64,000 nt of DNA from Epithemia pelagica (lineage: Eukaryota; Bacillariophyta; Bacillariophyceae; Surirellales; Surirellaceae), in NCBI GenBank assembly GCA_946965045.2, contig OX337229.1, forward strand, positions 5,208,001 to 5,272,000, read 5' to 3'. How positions within the stretch are numbered: position 1 is the first letter of the stretch; every line of letters begins with the position of its first letter. Below the pieces are notes generated by a model that worked only from the letters and a program-made list of their open reading frames with translations, was not told where the DNA came from and did no database searches. Of the stretch, positions 62,670 through 64,000 are shown one piece after another. Both the position numbers and the translations under genes were made by a program.

Positions 62670-62699
62670 AGCGAGCTGCTCAGGATTACCCCAGCTCCC
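62670..62699. repeat. Right terminal inverted repeat of the DNA transposon
   Basis: Reverse complement GGGAGCTGGGGTAATCCTGA and onward matches the left repeat at 28 of 30 positions; the two mismatches are at positions 6 and 25. Confidence 0.88.
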
Positions 62700-63195
62700 T
62701 GAAGAAGAAACCTGAATTCGTCCTTTCGTCCAATTTTGACCCCCAAAACAAATTCGTTGGGACTACAACCGTCGCCTTGGGAGGACAAGTCTAGTCCCTG
62801 GGGACGATTTATCAAGTAGAAATGATGGAAAAGGGCATGTGAACACACTTTTAGATAGTCCCTTGGAGCTTGACAAAAAGCCATGTTCGTGAACCTAGAA
62901 AACAGGGATAAGGGATTCAGACATACCCTAGAATCAAATTACGCCATCGTTCATAGAGGAAAATTCTACAAGTGAGACCTAGACCGTTTGCCCCTCATGG
63001 GGTTAGCTATTTGCTTAAAATTCGCTCAATATCGGTCGCGCTTCTTGGTCCCCTCACAATTTCTCGTTCGCTATTGTCTTCGAGTGAATTGTGCATCCTC
63101 CATCATTCAGTTCTTCGTGCAACATAAACCTGCTTTTAGAGACTCATATGAGTGCAGGACGTACCCTGACCCTTTCCAGGCGGCGGGAAACGTAC
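62700..63195. other. Spacer between the DNA transposon and a Copia element
   Basis: About 500 bp. If the Copia element at the right edge is intact, its 3' LTR should begin in this stretch just left of the pol stop codon, but no LTR boundary could be set from one copy. No other gene is supported. Confidence 0.4.
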
Positions 63196-64000
63196 TCAAA
63201 ACAAGATCATTCCAGCAAGTCTTGTTCGTTCCGGTCCTGTTTGGACCTTCGTCAAGAGATCAGCCAAATTAGTTGTGGATGGCTCATAGGCAATACGACA
63301 CACTCCATTTGCCACATTTTCTCGAACGTAATGGTATGCAACTGCATTCGACTTCTTCTTCAACGTTGATTCTGGCTTCGAGCTATTGGAAACCACTGAC
63401 ATGTTATCACAACGGACATGTGCGTGTCCATCAAGTGGTATTCCCATCATTCGTAGTTTATAACGTAGACCGCGTAACATTTTGATGCCCACTTTGAGGG
63501 CCATGAACTCAGAACCAAAGGTAGAAGTCTCCACACTGGTCTGCTTCTTGCTGTACCACAATATGGGTGACCGATTTAGGTAGATGAGAACTCCAGTTCT
63601 GGATCGTCGTGTTAATAAGTCTCCGGCGTGATCGGAGTCAACGAAGCAAGTCATTTGTAGAGGGTTGCCCAATGGCTCTGGTGCGTCTAATGGAACTTCT
63701 TCCTTCGCATTGGGGTAGAATGCTGTCCAATCCCCCATGGGTTCGTCCCCGTGCTCAATGTACGACGGGTCCAATACCAATCGAGAACGATCGTGAAATT
63801 TTAGATACGCGAAGAGGTGTAGCATGGCCTCCACGTGTCCTTCTCTTGGTCCTGCTAGAAAGGCAGCAAGCATCGAAACTTCTGTTGTGATGTCGATGCG
63901 TCCCAATTCAACCAACCAGCGTAGTACTCCAAGTTGTTGTTGATAAAAGGACAGGAGTTCATCGTCACAATACGGACTTACGTCCATTTCTGGGCGATAG
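63196..64000 (-). mobile_element. Copia-type retrotransposon pol, RNase H end (runs off the window)
   Basis: The minus-strand frame is open from the window edge to a stop at 63196 and encodes the C-terminus of a Copia polyprotein. It includes the segment before RNase H (VLRWLVELGRIDITTEVSML, HLFAYLKFHDRSRLV) and RNase H motifs FVDSDHAGD (first acidic residues), SKKQTSVETSTFGSEFMALK and VRCDNMSVV. It ends with the typical HYVRENVANGVCRIAYEPST and NLADLLTK. An ATG at 63985-63987 lies inside the polyprotein and is not a true start, because the frame stays open to the edge. Diatom genomes carry many such Copia elements. Confidence 0.9.

Larger units (their letters stand above)
59556..62699. mobile_element. 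DNA transposon, 3144 bp, DDE transposase plus divergent accessory gene
   Basis: The element is bounded by 30-bp terminal inverted repeats (28 matches). It carries a DDE-superfamily transposase on the minus strand at the left and an accessory protein gene on the plus strand at the right. The two are transcribed outward from a central palindromic region (61016-61240). The two-gene arrangement and DDE motifs suggest a PIF/Harbinger-like element, in which the second protein is DNA-binding; the superfamily assignment is by resemblance. No clear target-site duplication was found beside the repeats (left flank ACT, right flank TGA). The accessory frame carries one stop codon, so this copy may no longer be autonomous. 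Confidence 0.82.

Noticed and set aside
1-64000. CRISPR arrays, bacterial operons, ribosome binding sites or replication origins
   Set aside because: Introns, a Pol III-type tRNA gene, plastid targeting and eukaryotic domains show a nuclear eukaryotic sequence; no array of regularly spaced repeats was seen.

Overview
This is a nuclear window from a eukaryotic alga, most likely a pennate diatom. The evidence is short GT-AG introns (about 75-195 bp), a protein with bipartite plastid plus twin-arginine thylakoid targeting, a CHASE-domain hybrid histidine kinase, a kinesin-light-chain-like TPR protein, Copia-type retroelement fragments of the kind common in diatoms, and Ser/Thr/Asp-rich low-complexity proteins. 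The species call is inference. Genes are monocistronic and lie on both strands.

Layout. 1-6.4 kb: a partial C-terminus, a seven-beta-strand lysine methyltransferase-like gene, a thylakoid-lumen protein, and two tandem paralogous multi-pass membrane proteins. 6.6 kb: a perfect 95-bp tandem duplication. 7-10.7 kb: a cytosolic peptide:N-glycanase fused to a thioredoxin-like domain and a PUB domain, with tRNA-Lys(CUU) just upstream. 11-13.3 kb: a low-complexity acidic/proline-rich protein. 14-18.6 kb: an RTF1-like Plus3 protein (Paf1 complex) whose N-terminal half carries about 15 copies of a short Gly-Gly-Gly-Lys motif. 19.3-29.1 kb: two head-to-head paralogues joining a Notum/pectin-acetylesterase-like hydrolase to an ABCG half transporter. 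Both look broken: one lacks Walker A, the other has a frameshift and a nonsense codon. 29.8-31.8 kb: a HET/TIR-like plus TPR protein. 33-37 kb: three paralogues of an unrecognised family. 38-42.4 kb: a single-pass membrane protein and a WW-domain membrane protein.

43-64 kb is more repeat-rich. It has a Crinkler-type kinase-like gene abutting a Copia fragment, a VWA-Vint (Hint) protein, an acidic/basic nuclear-type protein, and a CHASE hybrid histidine kinase. After these come a CTAG-rich gene desert, a decayed Crinkler-like NTPase/nuclease locus, a long hairpin, a 3.1-kb DNA transposon with 28/30-matching terminal inverted repeats (DDE transposase plus divergent accessory gene), and the 3' end of a Copia pol gene running off the window.

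Most functional statements rest on motif recognition by eye. Introns were placed by GT-AG and reading-frame continuity. Where only ATG gives a sensible start, the ATG was used.
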